33,540 nt of DNA from Flavobacteriales bacterium (GTDB lineage Bacteria > Bacteroidota > Bacteroidia > Flavobacteriales > UBA1820), in contig JAGAUI010000033.1 in assembly GCA_017620815.1 (NCBI GenBank), positions 1 to 33,540 on the forward strand, read 5' to 3'. Positions 16,997-25,934 of the stretch are shown here, piece by piece; position 1 is the first letter of the stretch, and each line of letters begins with the position of its first letter. A program made the translations under genes and the position numbers. A model generated the notes under the pieces. That model had not been told where the DNA came from. It worked only from the letters and a program-made list of their open reading frames with translations, and made no database searches.

Positions 16997-17611
16997 TTAT
17001 TTTGTTTTGTTATTCAATATATCTTTCAGTTTTGCCCAGCGAGGGTCTATATCTTCCTGCCCGCTATGGTCTTCTGTATTTTCTGTACTATAGATAGGAG
17101 CTATATTGCTATCCATCATATCATCTTCATCATACTCACCTTCATATTCCTCCTCATATCCATCCTCCTCTTCATCGTTCCACTCACTTCCTTCTCTCTC
17201 AAGGTATGACGGATGGTAACGTTTCTGCGGTACAGACAGCACTATTACTTCATATATCCACTGTCCTACATTGAGCACTGTATCCAGAGGCGAGAGAACT
17301 ATCACTTGGTCATCATCAGATGGAATCTCCTGCACTTTTACCGTAAGGCTCTCATGACCTTTTATAGGCAGACGGAACTCTTCATCAGTCACATCACACC
17401 ACGTATGTATATCCCCCACCGCATATATATCCAGCCTCATGACGTTTACTCTTTTTTCCAGAGTTACCGTTACACTTACCCTCGCATCATCCCAATGGTC
17501 CTCATAACCATAGAAATCCATCAAGTCCTGTGTTACCTCATAGTTAAACGTGTGAACACCTACCTTGAGGGACGTGATAGGGATATCATATATTTTCATA
17601 GGGTCTTTCAT
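16997..17611 (-). CDS. DUF177 (YceD-like) protein
   Basis: A 204-residue protein of the DUF177/YceD family, which in many bacteria is encoded directly before rpmF and is linked to 23S rRNA accumulation in plants and bacteria. The family core is visible in YDIPITSLKVGVHTFNYEV and the LEKRVNVMRLDIYAVGDI stretch, where the usual CxRC-type motif is partly replaced; C124-type Cys residues are few. The C-terminal third is strongly acidic (EWNDEEEDGYEEEYEGEYDE), then closes with DIDPRWAKLKDILNN, the conserved family ending. The frame is open to 17707, but that section has no family similarity and covers the promoter; I start at the ATG in MKDPMKIYD, and the ATG at 17599 is also possible. rpmF follows after 9 bases. 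Confidence 0.85.
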   Translation of the reverse strand: MKDPMKIYDIPITSLKVGVHTFNYEVTQDLMDFYGYEDHWDDARVSVTVTLEKRVNVMRLDIYAVGDIHTWCDVTDEEFRLPIKGHESLTVKVQEIPSDDDQVIVLSPLDTVLNVGQWIYEVIVLSVPQKRYHPSYLEREGSEWNDEEEDGYEEEYEGEYDEDDMMDSNIAPIYSTENTEDHSGQEDIDPRWAKLKDILNNKTK

Positions 17612-17652
17612 AATCTTTGGGATTTTGTGAACCTTACTCCCTACGGCGGGTG

Positions 17653-17660
17653 CAAAGGTA
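17653..17660 (-). promoter_or_regulatory. Promoter -7 box for DUF177-rpmF
   Basis: On the minus strand TACCTTTG, followed by GC, 41 bases before the chosen DUF177 start. It lies inside the open frame upstream of that start, which supports the shorter protein. Confidence 0.6.
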
Positions 17661-17703
17661 ATAATAATATGTGAATTGTAGAATAAAAATTGATTTTTTA
17701 AAA

Positions 17704-18798
17704 TCAACCTTCCATATCTCTCATATCTGGTTCGTCTTCGGCGGCTGCAACACTTGCTGCACGTATCTTCTGTGAACGCAAAACGTTCTCGGTGAGATGT
17801 TCATACTCCATGCGAGCCTTAAATATATCTATGGCCTCATACACAGCCCTACGGAATGATTGAGCATCGGCTGCATTTTTACCTGCTATGTCATATCCTG
17901 TGCCGTGGTCTGGCGATGTTCTCACACGCGAAAGCCCAGCAGTAAAATTCACTCCGTCTTCAAATGCTATGGTCTTAAACGGTATAAGACCTTGGTCGTG
18001 ATACATAGCCAGTGTCGCATCAAAGTGAGTATATGCTCCACTACCAAAGAATCCATCGGAAGGATATGGACCAAACACATAATGCCCTTCGTCAAACATT
18101 TTTCTTATAAGAGGAGCTATAATTTCGCTATCCTTGGTACCTATCACACCTCCGTCTCCCGTATGAGGGTCTAGCCCCAATACGGCTATACGCGGTTTCT
18201 CCACTCGGAAATCCCTACGCAAAGACTCTTCCATTTGATTGATTTTTTTCTCTATAAGAGCATCGGTAATGGCATCATTCACATCGCTTATAGATATATG
18301 ACCTGTCGCCACCGCTACTTTAAGAGAATCTGATATAAGGAACATAAGTGGCTCCCCATCCAATTCCGATGCCAGATATTCTGTATGACCTTGGAAATGG
18401 AAGCCCTCACATTGGATATTTTTTTTATTTATAGGAGCAGTAACCAGAGCATCTATCTGTCCCTTTTTAAGAGTAGATGTAGCCGCTTTAAGAGATTCAA
18501 ATGCCAGACGTCCGCCTTCCTCTGTGTCTCGTCCCGGAGTAATAACAGGAGCCTCCTGCCATAGATTTACTATGTTTACCTTTCCGGGGATCATCTGTGA
18601 TACATTATCTATCCCTACAAATGGCATATCACTACCACATAGCTTCTTATAATAGGATATGAGCTTACTGCTGCCAAATATAACCGGAGTACATAACTCT
18701 AGCATAGCAGGATTATCAAATGTCTTAATAATCACTTCTGTCCCTATGCCGTTTATATCTCCTACCGATACTCCTATGGTTATCTTATTGTTTATCAT
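17704..18798 (-). CDS. pdxA: 4-hydroxythreonine-4-phosphate dehydrogenase
   Basis: Oxidises 4-phosphohydroxy-L-threonine in the DXP-dependent route to pyridoxal phosphate (vitamin B6), with NAD and a divalent metal, in the cytoplasm. The 364 residues fit the family. The three metal-binding histidines fall at H167 (VATGH), H212 (LDPHTGDGG) and H267 (AMYHDQG), matching the E. coli positions almost exactly. Other landmarks are the N-terminal ITIGVSVGDINGIGTEV, the substrate-site ALVTAPINKKNI with FQGHTEYLA, and SPDHGTGYDIAG. The common NPHAGE motif reads DPHTGD, a mild variation. It has its own -7 box, 85 bases separate it from the hydrolase gene upstream, and DUF177 follows after 92 bases. Confidence 0.96.
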   Translation of the reverse strand: MINNKITIGVSVGDINGIGTEVIIKTFDNPAMLELCTPVIFGSSKLISYYKKLCGSDMPFVGIDNVSQMIPGKVNIVNLWQEAPVITPGRDTEEGGRLAFESLKAATSTLKKGQIDALVTAPINKKNIQCEGFHFQGHTEYLASELDGEPLMFLISDSLKVAVATGHISISDVNDAITDALIEKKINQMEESLRRDFRVEKPRIAVLGLDPHTGDGGVIGTKDSEIIAPLIRKMFDEGHYVFGPYPSDGFFGSGAYTHFDATLAMYHDQGLIPFKTIAFEDGVNFTAGLSRVRTSPDHGTGYDIAGKNAADAQSFRRAVYEAIDIFKARMEYEHLTENVLRSQKIRAASVAAAEDEPDMRDMEG

Positions 18799-18862
18799 AA
18801 TGCTTGATTTTATATATTTTGTGTGTTTCTTACCCTGTTACATTTTTTATCATTACAACCTA

Positions 18863-18870
18863 CAAATATA
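18863..18870 (-). promoter_or_regulatory. pdxA promoter -7 box
   Basis: On the minus strand TATATTTG, 64 bases before the pdxA start and in the gap after the hydrolase gene. It suggests pdxA is not simply the fourth gene of the glycosidase operon. Confidence 0.55.
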
Positions 18871-18883
18871 AAGAATCTAAACA

Positions 18884-20326
18884 TTAGATAAGCTCTTTAC
18901 TTAAACTTTTTATTTCAAAAATCTCTTTTCTGTCCCATTTTGCCATATATTCCAGTGCCAATTCCCTTATCTTTTCCCAATACTGCACCGTGCCTATCCC
19001 ATAATTTATCACCACATCCATAATCCTAGCATCTATCTCCTTTTTAAGACTAGGTTTAAGAGATACTATTATGTCCTTTGCTCCATAGGTAAACCTTGCC
19101 GAAGGACTATAAGAAATACTATCTCCCCCCGCTAGGCTTATAAGTGCATGTCCCAATGTTCCACCAGTAGAAACCTGCAATCCATCATTCATGCAAGAGT
19201 AAGGTGGGTAAGGTTCTGTATAAGATGTTATATTTACATCATCTATCCCTATACCCATATATTCTCTCACACGCTGTCCCATCTTCACACCTATCACTGC
19301 ATATACCCCCAGATGCCCGTGAAGTTCCCCTGCTATAAGAAAAGCTCTCCATTCGCTATGGCCATAGCGTGAGATTACGCTATCCTTTATACTTTTTACA
19401 TCATCATAGAACATATTTTCTCTATCTAGAGTACAATTAAACATTTGACTTTCTTTATAAAAAGCTCCAGTTGTTACATTTCTTAAAGCCTCTATTATCT
19501 CTCTTTTCTTTACATGCGGAGCTATAATGCTGTATGTTACATTATCTTTTGTTTCACTATGGAACATATGAGGATAATATAGATATAAAACAGTAGTAAG
19601 GTCGGCAAAAGGAGGCTTATGAGGATATATGCTATGGGCATTGCCTTGCAGTAATCTAGAGGCTGGAGCATCTATATTTTTATACATATGACATATGTCA
19701 TTTTCACTCACCCTGCACTCTCCTTCACATACCACACGCAAAGGGATACCACTCTGCATTACAGCATGATAAGCTGCGGTATCGGCTGTGAGGTTATAGT
19801 CTGATTCATCCATGCTAGACGACCACAATATCTCCCCTATACGCAAAGAAGCATTGGGATACCTAGAGATAAATCTCGCTATATTACTCAAAGGGCCACA
19901 AGCCACTATTATGGATTTCATAGGACTATGAAGAACAGCACGAGCCATAAGGTCTTCGGGAGAGAGTCCACAAGGCTCACATCTCAAGGTATCTTCATCT
20001 CTCCCCCAATACGCTGTATGACATACCGCATTCACCCACGATGCCTCAAATGTAGTATCACGTCCCGAGGCTACAGGAATTCCTTCGTGGTGGAGGTGAG
20101 ATAGCATTTTACACACTTTGCTGGCGGCATCTTCTGCATGCAGTATCCCATGAGTGGTAGTGATACACATCACTTCGGTATCTGGGCATGAGAGCAGGCT
20201 GGCACATACTCGTGCATCATCCACTCCTCCATCTATGTCCAGTACTACGTGTCTTGCCGTACGCACCGTTTGTCCTTCCAGCATTACATATACCAGAAGC
20301 AACATCACACATAATGTCTTTTTCAT
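18884..20326 (-). CDS. Secreted nucleoside hydrolase-FmdE-like fusion protein
   Basis: A 480-residue two-domain protein behind a signal peptide (MKKTLCVMLLLVYVMLEG). Residues of about 25-300 form an inosine/uridine-type nucleoside hydrolase: the calcium-binding loop LDIDGGVDDA, the IIVACGPLSNIARFI stretch and DESDYNLTADTAAYHAV. The catalytic His usually found before the last metal-binding Asp is not evident (PFADLTTV). About 330-470 resemble FmdE (PF02663): ELHGHLGVYAVIGVKMGQRV, then SCMNDGLQVSTGGTLGHALI and SARFTYGAKDIIVSLKP. FmdE modules bind metal in other contexts. Joined function is unknown: sugar-nucleoside cleavage or metal capture in the periplasm are guesses. It lies 8 bases after the GH3 gene, in one operon with it. 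Confidence 0.8.
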   Translation of the reverse strand: MKKTLCVMLLLVYVMLEGQTVRTARHVVLDIDGGVDDARVCASLLSCPDTEVMCITTTHGILHAEDAASKVCKMLSHLHHEGIPVASGRDTTFEASWVNAVCHTAYWGRDEDTLRCEPCGLSPEDLMARAVLHSPMKSIIVACGPLSNIARFISRYPNASLRIGEILWSSSMDESDYNLTADTAAYHAVMQSGIPLRVVCEGECRVSENDICHMYKNIDAPASRLLQGNAHSIYPHKPPFADLTTVLYLYYPHMFHSETKDNVTYSIIAPHVKKREIIEALRNVTTGAFYKESQMFNCTLDRENMFYDDVKSIKDSVISRYGHSEWRAFLIAGELHGHLGVYAVIGVKMGQRVREYMGIGIDDVNITSYTEPYPPYSCMNDGLQVSTGGTLGHALISLAGGDSISYSPSARFTYGAKDIIVSLKPSLKKEIDARIMDVVINYGIGTVQYWEKIRELALEYMAKWDRKEIFEIKSLSKELI

Positions 20327-20334
20327 ATCCCCAT

Positions 20335-22632
20335 CTAGTCTTTGATATAAAAATAATCTCCTTCGCTGGCATTACTATCGCCCCCTACCCACACGTCATA
20401 CTTGCCTGTCTCTATCCCCCAAGTCATATCGGCACGGTAGAAAGAAAGGTCTTTTTCTGTAAGAGAAAAGACTATAATCTGTTCTTCGCCGGGTTCTAGA
20501 TACACTTTCTGCCATGATTTGAGTTCTCTTACCGGACGTGTTACACTACCTACCACATCTCTCACATAGAGTTGTGCCGTCTCCACTCCTGCTATCTTCC
20601 CAGTGTTTTTTACCCTAGCTGTGATGCGTATAGGTTCTCCAGTGAGATAGTGTTCTTTTTCTACATTTACATCGCTATACTCATAAGTGGTATAGGAAAG
20701 TCCATAACCAAATGGGAACAATGGGCTATTGGGAGTGAAGAGATACCGCGAGAGATACTTCTGCTGGGGATTATCGGGAGTGTAAGGACGACCTGTATTT
20801 TTCATATCGTAGTGAATAGGCACTTGTCCTACACGTCTAGGGAAACTCATCGTAAGTCGTCCCGAAGGATTATATTCCCCACTGATGATATCTACCACCC
20901 CACGGGCTCCGTTACTTCCCGGAAACCAAGCCTCAAGTATAGCACAGGTATAAGGGACTACGCTGGTAAGTTCTAGAGGACGGCCGTTTAAGAGAATCAT
21001 TACCACATTGCGATTTACTCCACGCACCACTTGCAGGAGTTCATTCTGGATAGATGGCAGTGATATATCGGTAACGCTTGCTGCTTCGCCTGTCCACTGG
21101 CAAGACTCTCCACACACCATAAGCACCACATCGGCTGCGGTGGCTATCTCTCTGGCACGAGCAAAACCAGTGGTGTCATCTCCCATAAGCGGACTCCCTT
21201 TGGCATATGTTATATGTGGATAACGCTCCCGCATGGCATCAAGTATAGAAAGTACTCCCAGTGTATCTCCTGCCGCCCTCCACGAACCTAGTAGGTCATC
21301 ACGACTATCGGCTAGAGGGCCTATAACCGCTATATTGAGTGCTGGATCCAATGGCAATGCCATGTCTTCATTCTCTAGCAGCACACAAGACTCACGTGCC
21401 ACACGGCGAGATAGTTGCATATAACTATCTTTTTTATGTGCTGTCCTTTCACGTATAGTGTCTGTATTCTGGTACGGATTATCAAATAATCCCGCATAGA
21501 ACTTGATACGAAGTACATCACGACACATACGGTCCACCTGCCTTTCATTTACATATCCATATTCTACCGCAAGACGTAGATATTGCCTGTAGAAATCACT
21601 CTCCATATCTATGTTTACACCTGCGTTTATTGCTTGGGCGGTGGCAGAAAGACTATCGGTAGCTGTACCGTGATGCAGCAGTTCCATTATAGCTGTATAG
21701 TCAGACACCACCAGTCCCCCAAATCCCCACTCATTACGCAAAATGTCTGTCATTAGATAGTAACTGGATGTGGCAGGACAACCATCTACTTCGTTAAAGG
21801 CAGTCATCACACTAGCTGCTCCTGCATCCAATGCCGTTTTATAGGCAGGGAGATACACCCCTCGCAATGTACGTTCTGTGATATCCACCGTATGATAATC
21901 ACGTCCTGCCTGCACTGCTCCATATCCCGCCAAATGCTTTACACACGCAACCAGAGATGTATCACTGGACATATCGGTTCCTTGATATCCACGTACCATA
22001 GCGGCACCCATCTTTCCACATAGGAGGTAATCCTCTCCACTGCCTTCGCTTACACGTCCCCAGCGTGCATCGCGTGAGACATCACACATAGGAGAAAATG
22101 TCCACTTCACTCCCGATGCAGTCGCCTCCATAGCCGATACCCGTGCTACCTGCTCCACCAGAGTAGTATCCCACGAACAACTCATCGCTAGATTTATAGG
22201 GAATATAGTCTTGAAACCATGTATCACATCATACCCAAAGAGGATGGGTATCCCGTGAGGGGACTCCTCTACAGCTATACGTTGCAGGTAAGCATTATGA
22301 GAGGATGTAAAGGCATTGAACATAGCTCCTACCTTTCCTTCTCTTATAAGGTCTTCGGTGTAGATAGGAGTGGAAGGGCCTGTTATATCATGATGTGATG
22401 TGTACATACACAGCTGTCCTATCTTTTCTTCTAGGGTGAGAAGCCGCATGATAGAGTCAACTCTACGTTCTATCTCACGAGAGTGGAAATAGCCTTCTGT
22501 ACTCCCAGCAGGAGATATAAAACCCTCCTTTACCGTACAAGCCACTACCGCTCCTATTCCCAATAACATCACAAGAGTATATACTCTTCCTCTCCATCTA
22601 CCAGATGTCTTTTCAATGTATGTTTCTGTCAT
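20335..22632 (-). CDS. GH3 family beta-glucosidase, lipoprotein
   Basis: A retaining exo-beta-glucosidase of glycoside hydrolase family 3, 765 residues. A basic, rather long N-terminal leader ends in the lipobox VVAC (C32), so it is a likely periplasmic or outer-membrane lipoprotein. The (beta/alpha)8 domain carries the nucleophile D311 in GGLVVSDYTAIMELLHHG; the substrate-site motifs KHLAGYG and GRDYHTVD precede it. The alpha/beta sandwich domain has the likely acid/base E515 in WTGEAASVTDISLP. A fibronectin-III-like domain closes the protein (ITARVKNTGKIAGVETAQLY). In Bacteroides thetaiotaomicron, GH3 enzymes next to GH144 act on beta-1,2-linked glucose oligomers, and the neighbour here suggests the same. 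The gap to the GH144-like gene is only 19 bases. Confidence 0.93.
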   Translation of the reverse strand: MTETYIEKTSGRWRGRVYTLVMLLGIGAVVACTVKEGFISPAGSTEGYFHSREIERRVDSIMRLLTLEEKIGQLCMYTSHHDITGPSTPIYTEDLIREGKVGAMFNAFTSSHNAYLQRIAVEESPHGIPILFGYDVIHGFKTIFPINLAMSCSWDTTLVEQVARVSAMEATASGVKWTFSPMCDVSRDARWGRVSEGSGEDYLLCGKMGAAMVRGYQGTDMSSDTSLVACVKHLAGYGAVQAGRDYHTVDITERTLRGVYLPAYKTALDAGAASVMTAFNEVDGCPATSSYYLMTDILRNEWGFGGLVVSDYTAIMELLHHGTATDSLSATAQAINAGVNIDMESDFYRQYLRLAVEYGYVNERQVDRMCRDVLRIKFYAGLFDNPYQNTDTIRERTAHKKDSYMQLSRRVARESCVLLENEDMALPLDPALNIAVIGPLADSRDDLLGSWRAAGDTLGVLSILDAMRERYPHITYAKGSPLMGDDTTGFARAREIATAADVVLMVCGESCQWTGEAASVTDISLPSIQNELLQVVRGVNRNVVMILLNGRPLELTSVVPYTCAILEAWFPGSNGARGVVDIISGEYNPSGRLTMSFPRRVGQVPIHYDMKNTGRPYTPDNPQQKYLSRYLFTPNSPLFPFGYGLSYTTYEYSDVNVEKEHYLTGEPIRITARVKNTGKIAGVETAQLYVRDVVGSVTRPVRELKSWQKVYLEPGEEQIIVFSLTEKDLSFYRADMTWGIETGKYDVWVGGDSNASEGDYFYIKD

Positions 22633-22651
22633 AAAATTTATTTTTAGGTGG

Positions 22652-24208
22652 TTATTTATTTTCTGTTTTATCTATTGTAAATCCTAGACGGGATAGCCCT
22701 CTAGAGATGTCTTTGTCGCTCATAAATAGCCTCCACAACAGCCCTGTACGATGGTTTTCTATCATCACCACTTGTGGAGCTTGGTCTATGGCTAGGTATT
22801 GCTGGCGTACCATAGGCTTACCATCCATTATCTTTATAGCATCATAGAAACCATATCTGCCATATATGTATTCTCCATAGTTTCTATATAGATTTTTTAT
22901 CACTTCCATAGTGTAGGCCGGCGTATATGGCATACTGCTCACCGCAGCCGTAGGAGCTATCACCCCTCTATCAAACCAATAACCTGGAGCATGAGCCATA
23001 TAACCATCGGGGATTCCATAGCAAGCTGTTATTCCCCATAGACTTTCCCCATACCCCTCCCAATCATAAGGATTGTCTATGCAGTAAGCTCTGTTTACCA
23101 TCGTATGACGTACGTTCTGCTCCCAATACATAGCATACCTATCTCTCAATCCCACAGGACACAATCCCAGAAAAGAATAATGTGCAAAAAACAGTGGTCC
23201 TCCCAGATAACGCTCTTCGCCCAGTGGCAGCATCACCCCATAGTATTCTGTATATGCTCCAAATCGTTCCCTATCCCATGACGCCCAGCCATCATGATAA
23301 ACATCTGGTTTTATGGGATGTGAGGGAGAAGACGCCGCTAGGATATAAGCTATAAGAGCCTCGTTATAACCTTTTATGGGCATATTCATCTCAAATCCAT
23401 ATCGCTGCGAATAATGCCAATACATCACGTTTTCTCCCCTCGTGTAAAACTCCCAGTTTATATCCTCCCACAGCGTAGTAATAGAATCCCTTAACTCCAC
23501 CTCCTCTTGCCTATCAAAATATGCTCTGGCACACAACAAACCCTGCATCATAAGGGCACTCTCCACCACATCCCCGCCATCATCTTTCTGTGAAAAAGAC
23601 ACTACTTCGCCTGTATCCCCATCATACCAATGTGCCCACATACCATAGAAACGTGGCACTCGGGATAGAAATGACACTATACTTAATATGTGTTTATATG
23701 CCTCTTCTCGCGTTATCCAATTCCTACTAGCGGCTGCTATTATAGCCATCACACCCATTCCGCTACCTCCTACCGTAACCAGACTGCTATCCTTATCACT
23801 ACCCTCACGTGCCATACCCGATGGTCTATGTGCATATTCTATAAAATAGTCTGCCGTATGACGTTCTATCATATCCATCAGGGCTTCATCATCGGCTTTT
23901 TTAAGTTTTAAATGAATAGGAAGACTACTTTTTAATATGTTTCCATTTTTATCACAGGATGCCACTCTGTATGTATTATGACCTCTTTTTTTGGGGAAAT
24001 GCACATAGTAGGGTTCATGTATTGCTTCCTGTCCTATGCTGTCATTTATGTATATGAGATAATGGGCAGACGATGTATCTTTCTGCCAGTTTAGCAGGAT
24101 GTGGCTATCATAGGGGATTGCCTCTATATGCAGGGTGGTATCTGTGCTATAAGCATAGCAGGATACACATAGTAATGCATATAGGATAGGTAGAAAAATG
24201 TTTTTCAA
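22652..24208 (-). CDS. GH144-like endo-beta-1,2-glucanase (glycoamylase-like), lipoprotein
   Basis: A 518-residue lipoprotein (signal MKNIFLPILYALLCVSC). Residues of about 25-110 look like a fibronectin-type domain. The rest is the glycoamylase-like (alpha/alpha)6 barrel (PF10091), whose characterised members in Bacteroidota form GH144, endo-beta-1,2-glucanases. Signatures seen are FSQKDDGGDVVESALMMQGL, VMYWHYSQRYGFEMNMPIKG, YNEALIAYILAASSPSH, GGPLFFAHYSFLGLCPVG and the ending RFMS-type LLWRLFMSDKDISRGLS. The start is a TTG codon: no in-frame ATG precedes the signal peptide, and the leader fits exactly from there. It is first in a three-gene operon with GH3 and the nucleoside hydrolase-FmdE gene. 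The exact substrate is inferred from family only. Confidence 0.86.
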   Translation of the reverse strand: MKNIFLPILYALLCVSCYAYSTDTTLHIEAIPYDSHILLNWQKDTSSAHYLIYINDSIGQEAIHEPYYVHFPKKRGHNTYRVASCDKNGNILKSSLPIHLKLKKADDEALMDMIERHTADYFIEYAHRPSGMAREGSDKDSSLVTVGGSGMGVMAIIAAASRNWITREEAYKHILSIVSFLSRVPRFYGMWAHWYDGDTGEVVSFSQKDDGGDVVESALMMQGLLCARAYFDRQEEVELRDSITTLWEDINWEFYTRGENVMYWHYSQRYGFEMNMPIKGYNEALIAYILAASSPSHPIKPDVYHDGWASWDRERFGAYTEYYGVMLPLGEERYLGGPLFFAHYSFLGLCPVGLRDRYAMYWEQNVRHTMVNRAYCIDNPYDWEGYGESLWGITACYGIPDGYMAHAPGYWFDRGVIAPTAAVSSMPYTPAYTMEVIKNLYRNYGEYIYGRYGFYDAIKIMDGKPMVRQQYLAIDQAPQVVMIENHRTGLLWRLFMSDKDISRGLSRLGFTIDKTENK

Positions 24209-24328
24209 TGTATAGTTTTTAAGGTCATATTAAAGCTAATCATAAAAAAGCAAAATCCTTATTTTATCATCATTTTTAACACTCTACGTCCTATTTTAAG
24301 CACTAGATAGAGTTTGGGATTTATTTAC

Positions 24329-24336
24329 TACCTTTG
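24329..24336 (+). promoter_or_regulatory. pyk promoter -7 box (TACCTTTG)
   Basis: Full match to TAnnTTTG, followed by C, 38 bases before the pyk ATG and in the divergent gap with the glucanase gene. It also rules out an upstream start for pyk at 24345, which would leave almost no leader. Confidence 0.65.
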
Positions 24337-24374
24337 CGGCGTTATTGAGATTACAACCCACAACACATAAGACG

Positions 24375-25814
24375 ATGATAATCAACCACAAGAAAACCAA
24401 GATAGTAGCCACATTAGGCCCAGCATCAGATAATCTTTCCATCATGACAGACATGGTCAAGGCTGGAGTTAATGTGTTCCGTATAAATATGTCTCACGCC
24501 ACGCGAGAATTGGCAGCATTGCGTGCCGAACGCGTAAAACAGATAAATGCACGCTATGGGACAAACATCGCCATACTTGCCGACCTACAAGGCCCCAAAT
24601 TGCGTGTAGGAGAGGTAGAAGAAGGCGTTGAACTCAAGGTGGGAGATGAGATAACATTTACCAATACTCCTTGTATGGGTAATGCCTCTCGTGTTTATAT
24701 GACATATAAGGAGTTTGCTCATGATGTAAAAGTGGGAGAAAGAATACTTGTGGACGATGGCAAGATAGTTCTGGATGTCATCTCTACCAATGGCATAGAT
24801 GAAGTCGCAGCTCGTGTAGTACAAGGGGGAGCGTTGCGTAGCCGTAAAGGTGTCAATCTACCCAATACTCGTATATCACTGCCTGCCCTTACCGAAAAAG
24901 ACAAGGAAGACGTAAAGACAGCCATAGAGATAGGAGTGGATTGGTTTGCACTATCATTTGTACGTAGTGCCCAGGACATACAGCTATTGCGAGATGAGAT
25001 AGCTCTGCACACCAGCAAACGCATTCCCATAGTGTCCAAGATAGAAAAACCCGAAGCTGTAAATGATATAGATTCTATCTTCCTTCATACAGATGCCGTT
25101 ATGGTAGCCCGTGGAGATTTGGGAATAGAAATCCCAGCCGAAAGTGTCCCACTGGTACAGAAGATGTTGGTAAAAAAAGCTCGTGCCGCTGCCAAACCTA
25201 TTATCATAGCCACACAGATGATGGAGTCTATGACACATTCGCTCACTCCATCTCGCAGTGATGTGAACGACGTAGCCAATAGCGTTATGGATGGAGCCGA
25301 TGCCGTTATGTTATCGGGAGAGACAGCTATGGGAGAATATCCTGTAGGAGTGGTAGAACAGATGACAAAAATCATTCGCAATATAGAGCGTCACAACAGC
25401 ATAGACCACACCAAAAACCCTCCTAGTGACGAGTCCCGCGTACGTTTTATGACAGACGCTATATGCTACCACGCTTCGCAGATAGCTATCCAACTTTCTG
25501 CCAAAGCCATCTCCACCATTACCAATTCTGGATATACCGCATACCAAATATCTTCCCACCGTCCCAACGCCCATATATTGGTCTATACCTCAAACCGTGA
25601 TATAATGACACAACTCAACCTAGTATGGGGCTGCCGTGCATTCTACTACAAAAGTATAGAAAGCACCGACCAAGCAGTAGATGACATCAACGCAATGGGT
25701 GCCGAACGCGGATTTGTCGCAGCGGGAGAGAGAGTGGTTAATCTTATGACAACACCCCTTAATGAAAAAGGGCATGTTAATACATTGCGTATATCCACAG
25801 TAAAAGACTTTTAG
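24375..25814 (+). CDS. pyk: Pyruvate kinase
   Basis: Last step of glycolysis: transfers phosphate from phosphoenolpyruvate to ADP. The 479 residues hold the full enzyme. The substrate and metal motifs are seen in order: VATLGPASDNL, INMSHATREL, ILADLQGPKLRVG, VSKIEKPEAV with the catalytic Lys, MVARGDLGIEIPAESVPLVQ, and MMESMTHSLTPSRSDVNDVA plus DAVMLSGETAMGEYP. The B-domain barrel lid and the C-terminal domain are both present. The ATG at 24375 is chosen because the family begins at MIINHKKTKI; an in-frame TTG 30 bases earlier gives no conserved residues. The GDLGIE metal-site pattern and Lys pattern suggest the K+-dependent type, though I cannot tell its allosteric effector. Topoisomerase I gene follows with its own promoter. 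Confidence 0.97.
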   Translation: MIINHKKTKIVATLGPASDNLSIMTDMVKAGVNVFRINMSHATRELAALRAERVKQINARYGTNIAILADLQGPKLRVGEVEEGVELKVGDEITFTNTPCMGNASRVYMTYKEFAHDVKVGERILVDDGKIVLDVISTNGIDEVAARVVQGGALRSRKGVNLPNTRISLPALTEKDKEDVKTAIEIGVDWFALSFVRSAQDIQLLRDEIALHTSKRIPIVSKIEKPEAVNDIDSIFLHTDAVMVARGDLGIEIPAESVPLVQKMLVKKARAAAKPIIIATQMMESMTHSLTPSRSDVNDVANSVMDGADAVMLSGETAMGEYPVGVVEQMTKIIRNIERHNSIDHTKNPPSDESRVRFMTDAICYHASQIAIQLSAKAISTITNSGYTAYQISSHRPNAHILVYTSNRDIMTQLNLVWGCRAFYYKSIESTDQAVDDINAMGAERGFVAAGERVVNLMTTPLNEKGHVNTLRISTVKDF

Positions 25815-25879
25815 ACAGGCATTTATAAGCTCAAAATAAGTTCAACATTAAAACTCTACCAAATTTAAAAGTTAATAAA

Positions 25880-25913
25880 TTTGGAATGATACGACATAAA
25901 AACTGTACTTTTG
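25880..25913 (+). promoter_or_regulatory. topA promoter
   Basis: -33 TTTG at 25880-25883, a 22-base spacer, and -7 TACTTTTG at 25906-25913, 21 bases before the topA start. The spacer is slightly longer than the usual 19-21. Confidence 0.7.
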
Positions 25914-25934
25914 CAGTCCTATAACAAAAATGAT

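Noticed and set aside
17612-17707. Longer N-terminus for the DUF177 protein
   Set aside because: The family starts at about MKIYDIPITSL, and the extension spans the -7 box TACCTTTG.
20572-20976. A 134-codon plus-strand frame opposite the GH3 gene
   Set aside because: Overlaps the GH3 C-terminal domain entirely, shows no family features, and has no promoter.
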